In this document: positions 19,201 through 31,300 of the stretch, piece after piece
Position numbering within the stretch: the first letter of the stretch is position 1
Layout: the number at the start of each line of letters is the position of its first letter
Source: Onchocerca volvulus
Lineage: Eukaryota; Nematoda; Chromadorea; Rhabditida; Onchocercidae
DNA length: 64,000 nucleotides
NCBI GenBank assembly: GCA_000499405.2
Contig: HG738137.1
Location: forward strand, 2,108,001-2,172,000
Direction: 5' to 3'
Made by a program: the position numbers and the translations under genes
The notes under the pieces: generated by a model
What the model was told of the DNA's origin: nothing
The model's database searches: none
The model's input: the letters and a program-made list of their open reading frames with translations, nothing else

Positions 19201-21723
19201 TATTTTTCGTTTATCTAAAGTAGGAACATGGAAAGCTTTATAGTAATTCAAAAGAATACCATATGTTTCCCAAGCTTTGATATTTGGCACTTGAATTCAA
19301 CATCCTGACCTTTGACTGCGGTGACATTCTCCATCGCAGGTTCAACAAATGCAGGTATCGTTTGTCTACCGCATGCTACAAAAAAAAAAAAAAAAAAAGA
19401 AAAAACTTTCTGAAGTAATTTCAAAAATTTTTTAAAAATTTTAAATTAATGGCCATTTGGATATCTATAATCTTTTTTTTTCACTTACATATTTCATTTT
19501 TCCTTGAATAAAAGGTAAAAATTACTGAGATTATCGAACTGCATATTTATATTTTCCCTTTTATTAAGGATCCATCCGATTTGATGACTGCAAATTGCTC
19601 TTTACGGTTGTTGCATTTGAGCATTTTTCCAATGGAAAAATTGCAAAATTTTTTTTTTTTAAATTGATCATTAAATTTGCCTAAGCGGTTTTTGTCACTC
19701 TCCCATTTTCCAGAAAATAAGATGGCTTGGAATAAAAATAAATTAAACTGTAATCGAATTGAATTACTGCTAAATTTGCTTTGATATGGGAGAATCGATA
19801 GGAAAAAAGACTTCTGAATTTAAATACTTTCTTTTCTTTCTCTTTACACCGTCAAAATTAAATCTTAGAGAAAATATTCTAAAATAAGTGTAGACTGCTA
19901 TCAATACGAAGTATGCTTTTTTAAAGATAATTATTTCATTGATTTAATTGGAAATTTCGATAAAATTTTAGGATTGTAAAAAATAAAATAAAATTACACT
20001 TTCTTCAGAAATATTTCAATAATGATGATGGCGATGATTCAAAGTGAATAAATTTTTTCTCTCGAAAAGAGAAAATGCTTTAATTCCCATATCAACAAAG
20101 CTTCACATTAAGATAATAAATTATAAAAAGCTTACTTCTAAATTGTTTATTTGTCGTTTGCTTATTTATGAAATTTCATTGTTAATCAAATTTTTATTTT
20201 ATTATTTAAATTTAGTATTTTCCATCCTTTTTTATTAAGTTAGTCAATCCTAAATACATGAAAAATAGTCCAATGTTTAGATACATGAATTATTGATGAA
20301 ATTAATGCACAAATTCAAATTAGAATTGCATTAACTAATCACAGCAGAGTGAAAATTCGGTAATCAGTAATAATTACATTATTTTTATAGTAGTGATGAT
20401 GACAATAGGATAATGATTAATCAGTTGATTCATTTTTGTTATTTATTGAAAAAAAAAAATCTCTTCATAATTCCAGATAAATTTTCCAAAATAAATGAAG
20501 CAAAAAAGTTTTACCATATATCAGTCGGAAATTGAGCAATTCTATATATAAAGCATTGTCTTTTAAGCAATTTGAGATGATTTTATAACTGATTAAGAAT
20601 TTTTTCTAGATTTCACGTTAGAAATTATTTAAACTCTTTTTCTACTAATTTTTTCGAATTCAATTATTTTGAGACTACAAACTTAATTATTTTAAAGACA
20701 CCTTCAATTTTGTTTTATTTATCTACTTTAAATACCAACTAATTGTTTTTATTTTCTTTTCTTTGGAAATTCAAAAAAAAAAAAATTTGACGAACTTAGT
20801 CTTTGAACTTTTATAATGAAATTTATGCAACAAAAATTTTTCCCAAGAAATCGTATCCAAAAGAAACGGAAAGAAAGGACATCCGTCTGGCAAAATGATA
20901 TCAATTTTATTATACTAAATATCGTATGTTAAATATTTCATAGTATTTCCACTTTTTTTTTTTTTTTTTTCAATTCAGGAAAAATACTGAATTTCAAAAA
21001 AACGCTCGAATTTTCTGAATAGCTTTTCAACTGCCTATTTTTTTTTTCAAGCCAAAAATATTGAATCTCTCAAAAAAAAAAAAAAAAAAAAAAAAAACGA
21101 GATAGGATTTTTGGATATTTTTTCAACTGTGCTTTTTTTTTTTTAAGACCATTCTTGCAAAAATTGCTAAAATTACATATTTTGTGAAAATTTAATTTTT
21201 CGATGAAAAAAAAATTCTTATATATAAAGCAAAATGGAAATTACATAAATGTATATTTGTAAGAAATCGTATCGATTAAAGGATTCATAACGGAAATTTG
21301 ATGTTTGTGGATAAAAATTGCTAACAATCATGTTTCATTTTTGATAAAAATTTCCTTCGCATAATAGCAATTACTATGACAACCAGGTGGAAAAAAAATC
21401 AATTGTATCATGTCAAATAGAATTTCCCTTGTTTTTTTTTTTCTTTTTGGAAAGAAGAACGAAAAAAGATTTTCTATTGTATTGCATTTATTATTCTTGA
21501 AGTAAAAATATTTCTCCCTTCCTAAATAATTATAATTATTTGCCAAGAAATTGATTCTTTTTACTTTTATTGCTTAGCGATCGATTTAATAAAGTTTGAA
21601 TTTAGTACATAACTTGGACGATTACAATTTATGCATTTTCCTTATCAAGCCTTAAGCCTGTATCAAATCTAACATAGCCTAGTCTTCAAAATGCTCTAGC
21701 TGGAAATAACATAAAATAGTTTC

Positions 21724-21764
<41 letters not shown>

Positions 21765-23578
21765 TAAATGCTCGGAATTTACGAAAGATAAAATAGTTTG
21801 ATTCATGTTATCTTAATTTGAAAAAGATGAATTGGAGTGATATGCAAATTAATTTAAAATCAGCGAATTATTTGATTCGTTACATCATCAACATATTAAA
21901 CATTATCAATAAGTATATCAATAGTTATCAATGATATTTCTTTATTCTCACAATTGACAAAATCATTTCCGCTTATTCTATTTAAAATTAAAAGAAATTA
22001 GGAATTTTACCTTTAAAAATGTAACAAAAGATGGGTGGTAACAATAAAATAGAACTGGTAGTCATTGCTATAAAAATAAAGTTAGATTTTTTGGTGAAGA
22101 AAATTTGATGATTACAATGAATCCATCTCCTCAATTACACATAAGGGGTTGTCAAAATTCACAAAATTGTATAAAATTAGGCTCCTATTGAGCTTGTATG
22201 GCTCAGGCTCATGACGAGAAAAGAGCCTAAGCAGAGAAATGTCAAATTGAGGATCATCATTGGTGTTTGTTAAGATTTCATTAAATTTAGAATTATCCTA
22301 ACCTGATGAATTTATCCGCCATACTGGCATAAAAACATGCATAATGAGCATGCTTATAAGACACTTATAAACTTTACAAATCATTCGAATTCTTGCTTTC
22401 ATCGAAATTTTTGGTCATGAAATGTCCAAACAAATGATACTGATAGTAAATGATCTATACATTCTATTTTGTTATTCTATAATTCAAAAAATCATAGAAA
22501 TGACTTTTTAAAATCTAATTTCCATTTATCGAAATTTGTGAGAATTCAAAATACTCTCGGTTTTGTCCGGGAACGAAATATTCTCATTTTAAATTATTTG
22601 TAAAGAAAAGATTGGTTTAAATTGACTTAATTTATTATATGCATATAGCAATGACAGTAATCTGAACGACAGTTGGGATGCATAATTAAATTATTATATT
22701 AAAATATCTCCCTTGCGAGGATCATCATCAGTCTTCTTCTGCAACATATTACATTACATTCATGAAAATTTCGACAAATGGATTTAGGATAGCTTCCGGC
22801 TATGACAATGTCCATTTTCATCATTCAAATACCATCCATTTCTGATTAAAAAGTAAATTTTATTTGACACAAATAAGTATGCAACTTGAGCTTCGAACCA
22901 GACTTCAAATTCTACTGACCATTCATACTTTCGGATACTAAATTAAATATAGCTGAAATTTAACTAAGATGAGAAAAAAAATGAGAGATAAATTTAAATC
23001 TATCTCTAAATCAAAATAAAATGAAGATAAATGCAACCTACAAGAATTGTTACAAGCAATCTCGGTTAAGTAAAAGATTCGAAAAAGAAAAAATCGATAA
23101 AATGAGTATTCTACTTTTAAATTATGCGAGCAGTAGCTCCATAGTATATGAAATACCATGGATGATAATTGTATTAATAATAGTGATAATTATATTGTTT
23201 AACTATTAGATTTCCAAACTACATTCTTTTTTTCTTTTTTTTTTTTTTTAAGTTGAAGGATAGTTTCATTGTTCAGATAGTCATTAATTTAACTAGGATT
23301 CCTCAAGTTCAAAAGTAGATTTTCACAAAATATAGAGATATCGTGACCGGAAATCGGTATTATTTAACAAAGTAAGGAACAGCTTCGAGCGAATGGAAAA
23401 TTTTGAGAGTTAGACATCCCGAAGAGGATATGGGATTATTTTAAAATTTTTAAAATATTCTACGTTTTCGAAAACGAAAAGTGAAGAAAATGTTATCCAG
23501 TGATCACTTCATTCCAAAATTTTAAAACTTACCAAAATTTGTTATTTGCACTATAAAAAACAGTCTCAACAGCAACAT
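13278..23578 (-). CDS. rig-5: Three-Ig-domain cell-surface protein, RIG-5/lachesin type (IgLON-like)
   Basis: Neural cell-adhesion protein of the lachesin/IgLON family. Exons (high to low): 23533-23578, 19260-19375, 18389-18442, 18136-18216, 17976-18054, 16118-16279, 15840-15968, 15308-15459, 14926-15061, 14564-14608, 13278-13579, summing to 1302 nt (433 aa). MLLLRLFFIVQITNF is a signal peptide. Ig1 is about 25-122 (FKCQISKLGKHM, DIGGYSCQLNTDP), Ig2 132-221 (VTLSCRAFGDPPPTIVWRRQ, SDYICIASNGVPPDESW) and Ig3 226-316 (LVCNAEAWPRPLVKWEKNGK, FGKYRCIAINDNGE). The hydrophilic C-terminus carries a poly-Asp stretch (about 339-355) and ends in a hydrophobic tail MIIIVFCFCFS, fitting a GPI signal. The match to recalled C. 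elegans RIG-5 (RADMPP, WRRQDRQIIR, EAWPRP, YHSVHIL) is strong. A cassette exon at 22011-22067 can be included (452 aa). The gene spans 10.3 kb, mostly AT-rich introns. AAAGCC after ATTATTCAG at 23607 may begin a short leader. Confidence 0.9.
14058..14255. repeat. Degenerate minisatellite in a rig-5 intron
   Basis: At least five diverged units share a core like CTCTAATTTATAACTTAT followed by a TCnnATT-type spacer, with spacing varying from about 35 to 60 bp. It lies between the terminal exon and the 14564-14608 exon. Confidence 0.6.
19376..22010. other. Long AT-rich intron of rig-5
   Basis: About 2.6 kb with no coding signal. It has many poly-A/T runs (for example 19380-19398, 20958-20970, 21072-21097, 21132-21144) and a TA microsatellite near 21728-21755. 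Confidence 0.6.
22011..22067 (-). CDS. rig-5: rig-5 cassette or alternative first exon
   Basis: The minus strand shows TTTTTATAG, 57 bases, then GTAAAA. Both ends are phase 1, so inclusion adds 19 codons (AMTTSSILLLPPIFCYIFK) without changing frame. It begins CA ATG, so it could also be an alternative first coding exon giving a second signal peptide (MTTSSILLLPPIFCYIFK) in place of the one at 23533-23578. Confidence 0.55.
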
Positions 23579-23607
23579 GGTAAACAATTGATGAAAAATA
23601 AGGCTTT

Positions 23608-24546
23608 CTGAATAATTTCAAGATAGCCAAGCAATACTATAATTTCGCGAGAATAATGAAGATTTAGGAGAATGTTGATGATTCAAAAGATTAGTACTTT
23701 CAGTGAAAAGAATCGTACTCAATACTGCTTATCGACGATTTTTGAGCAGTAGCTCAATTGGGACGATACAATCCAATAAAAATAAAGGTGAATATTCTGG
23801 CCACTACAGTTTAAAAATTAGTGTGCCGATTTCCTCGCTCATTTATTGTTACTGAGAGAAAACATTCTTTGAGAGAAAATATCGCAAAACTCTCAGAAGA
23901 GATTCAGGATAGAATAAAGTAAGAGGGATGCTTAATTTTACAATGCAAAGGCAATGCGTAAACGATTTCAAGCAAGCGAGACTCCATTTTTGCTAGAATG
24001 GGCGGACTGAAACATACATGTATATCTATCTATTCATTTCCTTATGAATTCGCAAACAATTGCATAAATATAATAACGTAGAAATATTATGCTAAATGGA
24101 TCACGCATTTTTATGAAACTTATAAGTGTTGCATTTTCCCAAAACGATTTATTATTATTTCAAAGAATTTATCTTTGGTGCCGCAATCTCCGGTGTCGCA
24201 GATTTACGAAAGCGTAGTAGAAGTCAGCAATATTTATTCTTTTTTCATCTTAATTGTACATAATTAATGTAAACTGAAATAGAATCTAGATGGAGTGAAA
24301 ACTATAATTTTTCGAAAATCAGTTCACTATAAAAATAGCACAAGGCCTTTCTCTCCAAAACAATTATTACAGCTATCAACACACTTTTCAGATTGCAAGT
24401 TAATTTGCACCTTTCGATAAACAAGTACTTGAAAATCGAATGTTTTGAGATAAAATTCTCTGGAAAGTGTTCAATATTCAAATAATGCAAACTCACAAAA
24501 TTGATTTTTAAAAAACTAAATCCCTAAAAAGCACTAATGATCCACT
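23608..24546. other. Spacer upstream of rig-5
   Basis: About 0.9 kb between rig-5 and the next - strand exon. The only open frame (24302-24496, -) has no splice support or recognisable domain. Presumed to contain the rig-5 promoter. Confidence 0.4.
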
Positions 24547-24695
24547 TCAGTGACTACTAAATATCCTTAAATCAATTGCTTTACGAAGAAAATAATCACA
24601 AAAATCTAAAAAATGAAGAATCCGGCCAACAAATTCCCAGACCATCGAACTTGCTAATCCAGAATTCACAACACTTGTCGCAATTCTATTGGTTC
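24547..24695 (-). CDS. C-terminal exon of an unidentified gene
   Basis: The minus strand shows ACATTTTAG, then an open exon (2+147 nt) reading TNRIATSVVNSGLASSMVWE and later DLRIFSSH before TGA at 24547-24549. Amino acid use is protein-like and differs from the Phe/Leu/Ile-only shadows around it. Upstream exon-like islands on the same strand are 25320-25392 (QVQFWCAVRNLLNDISYK after ATTTTCAG) and about 25073-25147 (VRAINLGTEKAACDRQYQLR), but I could not find phases that join them. It could be the 3' end of the small gene at 25743-26514 or a separate gene. Family unknown; predicted mildly amphipathic/membrane-associated. Confidence 0.45.
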
Positions 24696-25742
24696 CTAAA
24701 ATGTAATGATAAATAAAATATGCAAAGTATGTAATACTTGAAATAGAAAAAGAAGGCTTAACTACAGCAGTAAAAAATCTAAGAAAAATAACGGAAACAA
24801 ACTGAGGAATTATTAATAAATGAAGATATAAAAAATAAAGTACAAGTAAGAAAGAAAAAAAAAAAAGCATATGTCAAAATCTAAAATACACTGCTGAATT
24901 TGTGTATAAACTTATTCATTTCTTATGTAGAAAAGAAAAAAATTCCAATCTCCTTTTATAGGATATCTGTGTAAAACACAAAGCATATTTCATATCTGCC
25001 AAGTAAATAGTTCATTTGCTAAGTACGTTCTTTTGTTTCTTAAAAGTTTTATACTAATAGCAGATTATATCTAGAAACAAAATTTGGACGCAACTGATAT
25101 TGTCGATCACAAGCAGCTTTCTCTGTTCCTAGATTAATCGCCCGAACCTTATTTTATACATTTCTTACAATAACGATGTGCGAAACGAAACAAAAACATT
25201 ACTGAAAGACAATAAAAAAACAGGTAAATTCATGTAGAGCAGGAGCTATAAATTTGATGCCCAAAAAAATTACTGGAAGAAAAAATTGCACATTACTGAA
25301 AGACAATAAAATAAAAATATTAGAAAGAAAATTTTGTAGCTAATATCATTTAAGAGATTACGGACAGCACACCAAAATTGAACCTGCTGAAAATAAGATT
25401 TGACAGAATATATGATTAAGTTAAATAATGATTTCAATTCATGAGAGATCAAAGAATCTATGTTCTGAAAATACAGGAGCACAAAAATCCCTTTACTTTT
25501 AAAATTTTTTCCAGAAGGTATAATAAGACTGGAAACAAGAACAACGGCAAAAAATTCTGATTAGAGAACGATTCTAGTTTCTAAAATCGATTAGATTTCA
25601 AAATATTCATTTTGAAATCTAATCAAAACCGTTAAAAGGATTTGACGCGCAATAATATGAAAGTTTAGTAACATGAAAAATTAAAAGGAACTGTTTTAAA
25701 TTAAAACGTAGTTTAAGAAAAATCAGAAAAAAAGAAAAATCC

Positions 25743-26514
25743 TTATTCGTCTAAACTTAAAAGAGCATGCATCATTAAGTTATAACAAATATAATTGTTG
25801 CCATACATTGTTCTGAGCATCTTGCAGACGCCAAGCAGAGGTATCGTAAATCCAGTGAAGTGAAAAAGCGACATGATTATAAACCATAAATATTTGTGAT
25901 CGGTTGCCGGTAGATACTGAAAAGTAAAAAAGAAAAAAAATTGTATCCAATATTATCTATAAAAATATGCAATATTAGATACGACCAAATACAATACATG
26001 AATAATAGGCTGAATAATATAAATAATAATATAAATAACATAAATGAATAATATAAATATTAATAATAATATAAATGAATGAATAATATAAATAATAGGC
26101 TTACTTTTTTCTTTTCCAATTAATTCCAGAAAACTAAGATAACGAACAAAAAAAAGAATAGAGTTTTCTCAAAGAATGAAAAAATATTCAGAATTAACTA
26201 TATTTCTAGAATATCAATAAGGAAAGCAAGACTAGGTGCAGGATTTATTTGAAATTTATAATTCTACACAGAAAGTGAATATATAATATTTCCAAGTCCA
26301 TATATTATAGAAATATAACGCATTAAAGAATGCAAATATCCAATGATCAATAAAACATAACTGAACTTACATAAAGTGACCATCCTGGGAACTTCGGATG
26401 TCTGGTTGTTTGTGGTCCCAACATCATTGGACGTGGCCAATTCTTGCGACCTGGTGGCTTCACGCAATAATTACGCGCGGAAAATCGAGCCAAAATTAGC
26501 AAATTTCTATTCAT
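25743..26514 (-). CDS. Small probable mitochondrial membrane protein (distantly COX7C-like)
   Basis: Two exons, 26371-26514 and 25743-25916, give 105 aa if the second runs to TAA at 25743-25745. The N-terminus (MNRNLLILARFSARNYCVK) is basic with Arg and Ser and no acids, like a mitochondrial presequence. A Pro/Arg-rich linker (WPRPMMLGPQTTRHPKFPGW) precedes one membrane segment (WFIIMSLFHFTGFTIPLLGV). The segment followed by CKMLR resembles cytochrome c oxidase subunit 7C (GSGFA.PF..VRHQLL), but this is a weak recollection-based match. TTTGTAG 15 bases before the ATG fits a trans-splice acceptor. The 3' end is uncertain: AT|GTATGG inside the second exon could be a donor leading to the exons near 25.3, 25.1 and 24.6 kb. 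Confidence 0.5.
25985..26100. repeat. AATAATATAAAT-type simple repeat
   Basis: Irregular tandem copies of AATAATATAAAT with interspersed GAATG blocks, in the intron of the 25743-26514 gene. Confidence 0.6.
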
Positions 26515-26781
26515 ATTGCCGCTTATGACCTACAAAGAGTTAACATACAACTGTTTTTGAAATTTAAATTGAACAAAAACATATGGTATACTGGTGATAT
26601 ACTTTGCTATTTCGTTATAAAGAAAAAAAAACTGATTACTAATTTGCCGGAAATGAGAGATGGAAAAACAACAATAAGGAATTGTGACGCAAAAGACAAT
26701 GCCATCTGTTAAATGGAGATGAAAAAACAAGCCATATTGCAGTAATCTAACTACCACTCAATAATAGCACCATATTTCTAG

Positions 26782-27030
26782 GGAATGGGTTCCGCGACGA
26801 ATGACATGATAAATGATATGCATGGAGATAAATTTTATCCCAAACAAATAACTTCTCAACAATTCTACGAAATCACTGAGAGAAATACCGTCTCCCACAA
26901 ACAACCCGTTTGACAATAAACAGCAAAATGCGACCATCCAGCGATCGAAATATCAAACCATCGACAAAACAGAATACGGCGAAATGCAATCAGTGAATCC
27001 CAAGTCGGAAAAGAACAAGCAGGAGGAGTA
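26782..27030 (+). other. Coding-like stretch, divergent to the 26514 gene
   Basis: After ATATTTCTAG (ends 26781) the + strand reads GGA ATG at 26785 and stays open for 42 codons to TGA at 26911 (starts MGSATNDMINDMHGDKFYPK). Immediately afterwards the other two frames are open and hydrophilic, one ending KSEKNKQEE at TAA near 27030, with GAGGA|GTAAAA a possible donor. Base composition is clearly richer in C and G than the flanks. No family was recognised. It may be a small gene, a first exon, or a decayed gene with a frameshift. Confidence 0.3.
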
Positions 27031-28159
27031 AAAAAAGAAATTAATATTGGAAAATATGAGAAAATACAGCTGCTATTGCCAATTTACTCATTAATTTGTC
27101 ATCAAATTAATCCCATTGAATGGAATAAGAATTCAGTTAAGCTTATGCAATGTTCTCCATCTCTTTATTGTTATTATCGCATTTCTTAAAATATGAATCA
27201 ATCGAAATATACATTCCAGTGATCGAACTAAACTAAAAAAAAAAGAAGAAGGAATCATCAAAAATATAATAACAAATATTTGGAGTAATTTGTAATTATT
27301 GCAAATATAATTACAAATTATTGCAAATATTTGCCAATTTTTTGTGTGTAATACTTTTTTTATCAACTCCAAATGCATTGTAAATTTTTTTCTTCAAGCT
27401 TATCAACATCGTTCTCAAATGATTGTTTGTCAATGCGTCATCTGATGTTTGAGTGACCGTATTTGTTGCTCTGATGATTAGTCACTGATTACTCATAGCA
27501 TGCATTCTTATACTTGCACCGACTGCATTCAGCAAGAATATGATAATGCAAGATGGTAAGTCGAGCCGTGCTTTTGGTAGCTTCCTAGTGGAAGAATATT
27601 TCAACGTTACTCATTGATTGCTGTTTGCTCGATTGCAAGGTGGTCAATGTTTACATTTGGTATTATGAAGCGAGTCATCCATTTTTGAAGCTGTCAGCAT
27701 CTGTAAAGGTGTAGGTGTGTATTCTCATTCTGCTTTTTAGATAGATCATGTCATACTGATACATTCAAGATATGAGAAGGTTACTTTGACATCACTGAGA
27801 TCATACTTTCGTCGGGAAAATTCAGGAATATTCCGAGTATCCTTTATTTCATTTCAGTTGAGCAGTATTCTTCCTTACGAGCGACAAAGGAAAGAATAAT
27901 CCAGTGATCAATTTACTTGGATATGCTCTAACAGTTGTTTGTAACATAAACGAAGAATAACGCAGTGATCAGTTTGCTTGAATATTCTCTAATAATCACT
28001 GGTAACATTAAGGAGAATCACTGTACCATCAATCAATAAATTTCTTCAGTCATTTCCGACTGTAGTTGATTTCGAATTATTTCGTCAAATCGTTGAAATA
28101 TCTCTTCATTGTTGCCTGAATTTTATGTTATTTTCTGATGATTCGACCATTATTAGGTT

Positions 28160-28194
<35 letters not shown>

Positions 28195-28267
28195 CTTAAA
28201 ATAACTATTAACATTTTACAAAGCTTTTTATAGGATATTCGACTCTGAAATTGTAAAATCTTTTCAG
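27031..28267. other. Intergenic region upstream of the FAS1 gene
   Basis: No exon was recognised. It contains the second dispersed-repeat doublet (27903-28023) and a 30-base T run (28161-28190) just upstream of the probable 5' splice acceptor (CTTTTCAG ending 28267). Confidence 0.5.
27903..28023. repeat. Dispersed ~57-60 bp repeat, copy B (tandem doublet)
   Basis: Units begin AGTGATCA at 27903 and 27963 and share TTACTTGGATAT.CTCTAA and GTAACATAAACGAAGAATAA with the 10.85 kb doublet. Both loci have the same unit orientation and related right flanks. Confidence 0.75.
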
Positions 28268-28334
28268 ATTATAGCTTCCAATTCGTATGACATTCAAAAT
28301 TTCGAGATCGTTCATATGTAGAAAAAAATTTTGA
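28268..28334 (+). promoter_or_regulatory. Probable 5' UTR/trans-splice leader of the FAS1 gene
   Basis: AATCTTTTCAG ends at 28267 and no upstream coding exon is seen, so 28268-28334 is a likely leader sequence before the ATG at 28335. Confidence 0.4.
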
Positions 28335-31300
28335 ATGCATGTCAATCATCACTCTACTAGAAGATTCCTTCTCATCATCGTTGTCATTTTTATAGTCATT
28401 CTTCGACAGAATAAAGCTGATTTATGGACCGAAACAGAACGAATGAGCGATTTGCAACAAGTTTTAAAGCTTTCTCAGCCTAAAACTTTTTACATTATTC
28501 TAAAACCAGAAGATGGATGAGGAAATGACGTGCATTTCATCTTTTTTATGAGCTGAAAAACTTTGAAAAATTGTACTTAACTTGTCATTAAAAGTTTACT
28601 TTTCATTTATATTTCCCGTTTTGCAGTGGCGTACTTTATGCGCTCGATATACCGTTCCGCTAGCTTATATGAAAGATTCAAATGCACGTATCACAGTTTT
28701 TGCTCCAGTTAATGATGTCTTTACCTATAATCCAAATATTCGGACTTTAAGCCAAAAGGAAGTTCTCGGTCATATAGGTCAGTTTTTCAGTAAGAATAAA
28801 GTTTGTTCAAATTAACATGCTCTTACTTCATTCTTCTGATTGGAATTTAATTAAATCTAATGTTATCATAACTCTGCCATAGCAATAAAAAAATCGGAAG
28901 CATTCTGTATCCATTCATGATCCGGAAAGCATTCTTATCTGTTCATGAAAACATTTTGTATCCATTTCTGATTTCCGAACAATAATTTTTCTATTTCAGT
29001 GGATACACAAATTTATGAGCTTAGTGAAAATCGAAAATGGGATAAACAAATACTTATCCGAAATACCGTCAGTAGCGGTTATATGTACATAACACAGTTT
29101 GTAAATAATCCCGGGAATTATGTATGTTTTGCAATTCCAATTTAAATATAATTGCAATGCTTAATTCTAAATAACTCACACTAGTTTTCATTCACTTGAT
29201 TAATTATCTGCCTTTTTTAATTGACAAATCACTAAGCAAATCAAAATACCAACAATTTTCCTCTTTTCGCTTAATGAATTGTTTACTTATTTAATTGCAT
29301 TCTATTTATTTACTTCACACAATTTTTCAACTTTCATTTTAGTCTTATTTTGCAAATAATGGAATGCTTTGCAATCATGCAACTAATGAATGGGGGATCA
29401 TTAGCGGTCAACAATATTTGTTCAAACTTTGTACACCAATAGGGCATCGACCGTATCCCGGAACGGCACTTTCGTTTATAAGAGATGAAGACAAGATGAC
29501 CTTCTTTGAACGACCGTATAATAACTATGACCTCACGTAACTCATTTAAATAGAAATCAATTTCATGATAAGAGTGCGAAAAAGAAATTATTTTTAATCT
29601 TCTAAAGCATGGAGGATGATTATCTAGTGATTTACCAAAGCATGCAAAGTGATCATTTATGATCTATTAAAGCATGCAGAATGATGATCATCTGTGATCT
29701 ACTAATGTATGCAAAATTTTGCAAGTTATTTTTATTTCTTTTTTCATTTTCTTCATTTCAAAAATGGAAATATTTGTAGATATATTTTAGTGAATTGAGA
29801 GATGTACTTAGTCGTGTGCCAGATGTCGCGTTGGCAATTTTTGGTAGTTCAGCGTGGAATGGTTTCCACACTTTCTTTTTACCTGCAAATGAAGCATTTT
29901 TTAAGGTTTGTATTAACATTTGTTGAATAAAAAAATCAAACGATAAATCTATTTTTGAATGTTATATATCTTTTACAGATTTGGTAAAAATATCCGGGTT
30001 ACTTCTATTATAATACAGTTGGTTATTCAAAAATTTGAATAGCGCTGATTTCAAATTCTAAAGAATATTGAGCGAAAAGTCTTCTATTATTGAAGCAAAT
30101 TAGGGAACAACAAAAAGTCTTGAAATATTCAAAATATGGGTAGTAAAACCGCATTTTATTATCATATATCTGTTCATCTCACTCTTTCTTGAGGCGATTT
30201 CCGTGATAAAGCTAATCAGCAATATCTATTTTCAGACTGTCTTATTGTCGTGAAAGATTAACCTTTACAGGTAGCAGATCGCAATCGCTTAGATCGTGAA
30301 GTTTTATTGGCTCATGTAACGGGTATAAATTGGGTACTTTTCACTTATCCATGGTTGTATGATAGAGGAATACACTATTATCCATCAATACGTTTTTCCG
30401 CTAATATTATTGAGGATAATTATGATTTAAAATTATGTATGCGAAATATCACTGATCGTCGAACCGGACGATGGGATCGTAAGTGTTGCAAATTATTTTT
30501 TAGTTTTATAATTGAGAAGTTTCGCTGAATTAATCTCAGTAAATAATTTTTTTTCCAGATTTCTAATTCATTAAAATTTATGAGTATTTAATAGAAGCAT
30601 GATAATCATGATAAAAATCAAAATGGAACAAAAATGATTACTTCTAGGATCAGTTATTTAACAAAATCATTAGATAACTTCCATCCAATAATTCCTCGTT
30701 ATTCATATCGTTTTACTTATATTTTTGTTACATACTGGTAGTTTACGTGGTTTCGGAAGTGCATGAACGTTACGGACAATTTCGTCGTGGTGCAGTTTGG
30801 GCTAAAATTGTGGTACCAAATATTCCAGTTCAAAATGGCGTAGTTCATATTATTGATAATGTTCTTGGTATTGTTACTAATACCATCGACCAGGTCTAAA
30901 TTTCTATTTTGTTACATTTAGTGTTATCTAACTCTTCCATAATTCATTGTTTAAATAGAAATTAAACCAAGCAATAATATAAATTCATTAAAGGTCAAAT
31001 TTTATTGAGCACATTTATGAGGCGATCAATTTGACATTCTCTACTGCTCTGAAGAAATAATAATTTAGTATAAACAATGTCACAAAATTTTCATCATTCG
31101 GTAATTGAAAATAAATAAAGTTCATATCATGGCTGGATTAATGAAAGTCATAAATTTTTCTTGCAGAAAATTAGAGATTAGAAATAAAAATTTTCCTGAA
31201 ATCTATGGAATTATGGATATAACTATTTCTTCAAACTCTTTTCATTCCATTCATTTCTACTATAAAAATTAAGAATTTTAAATCATGAAATGGAAAATTG

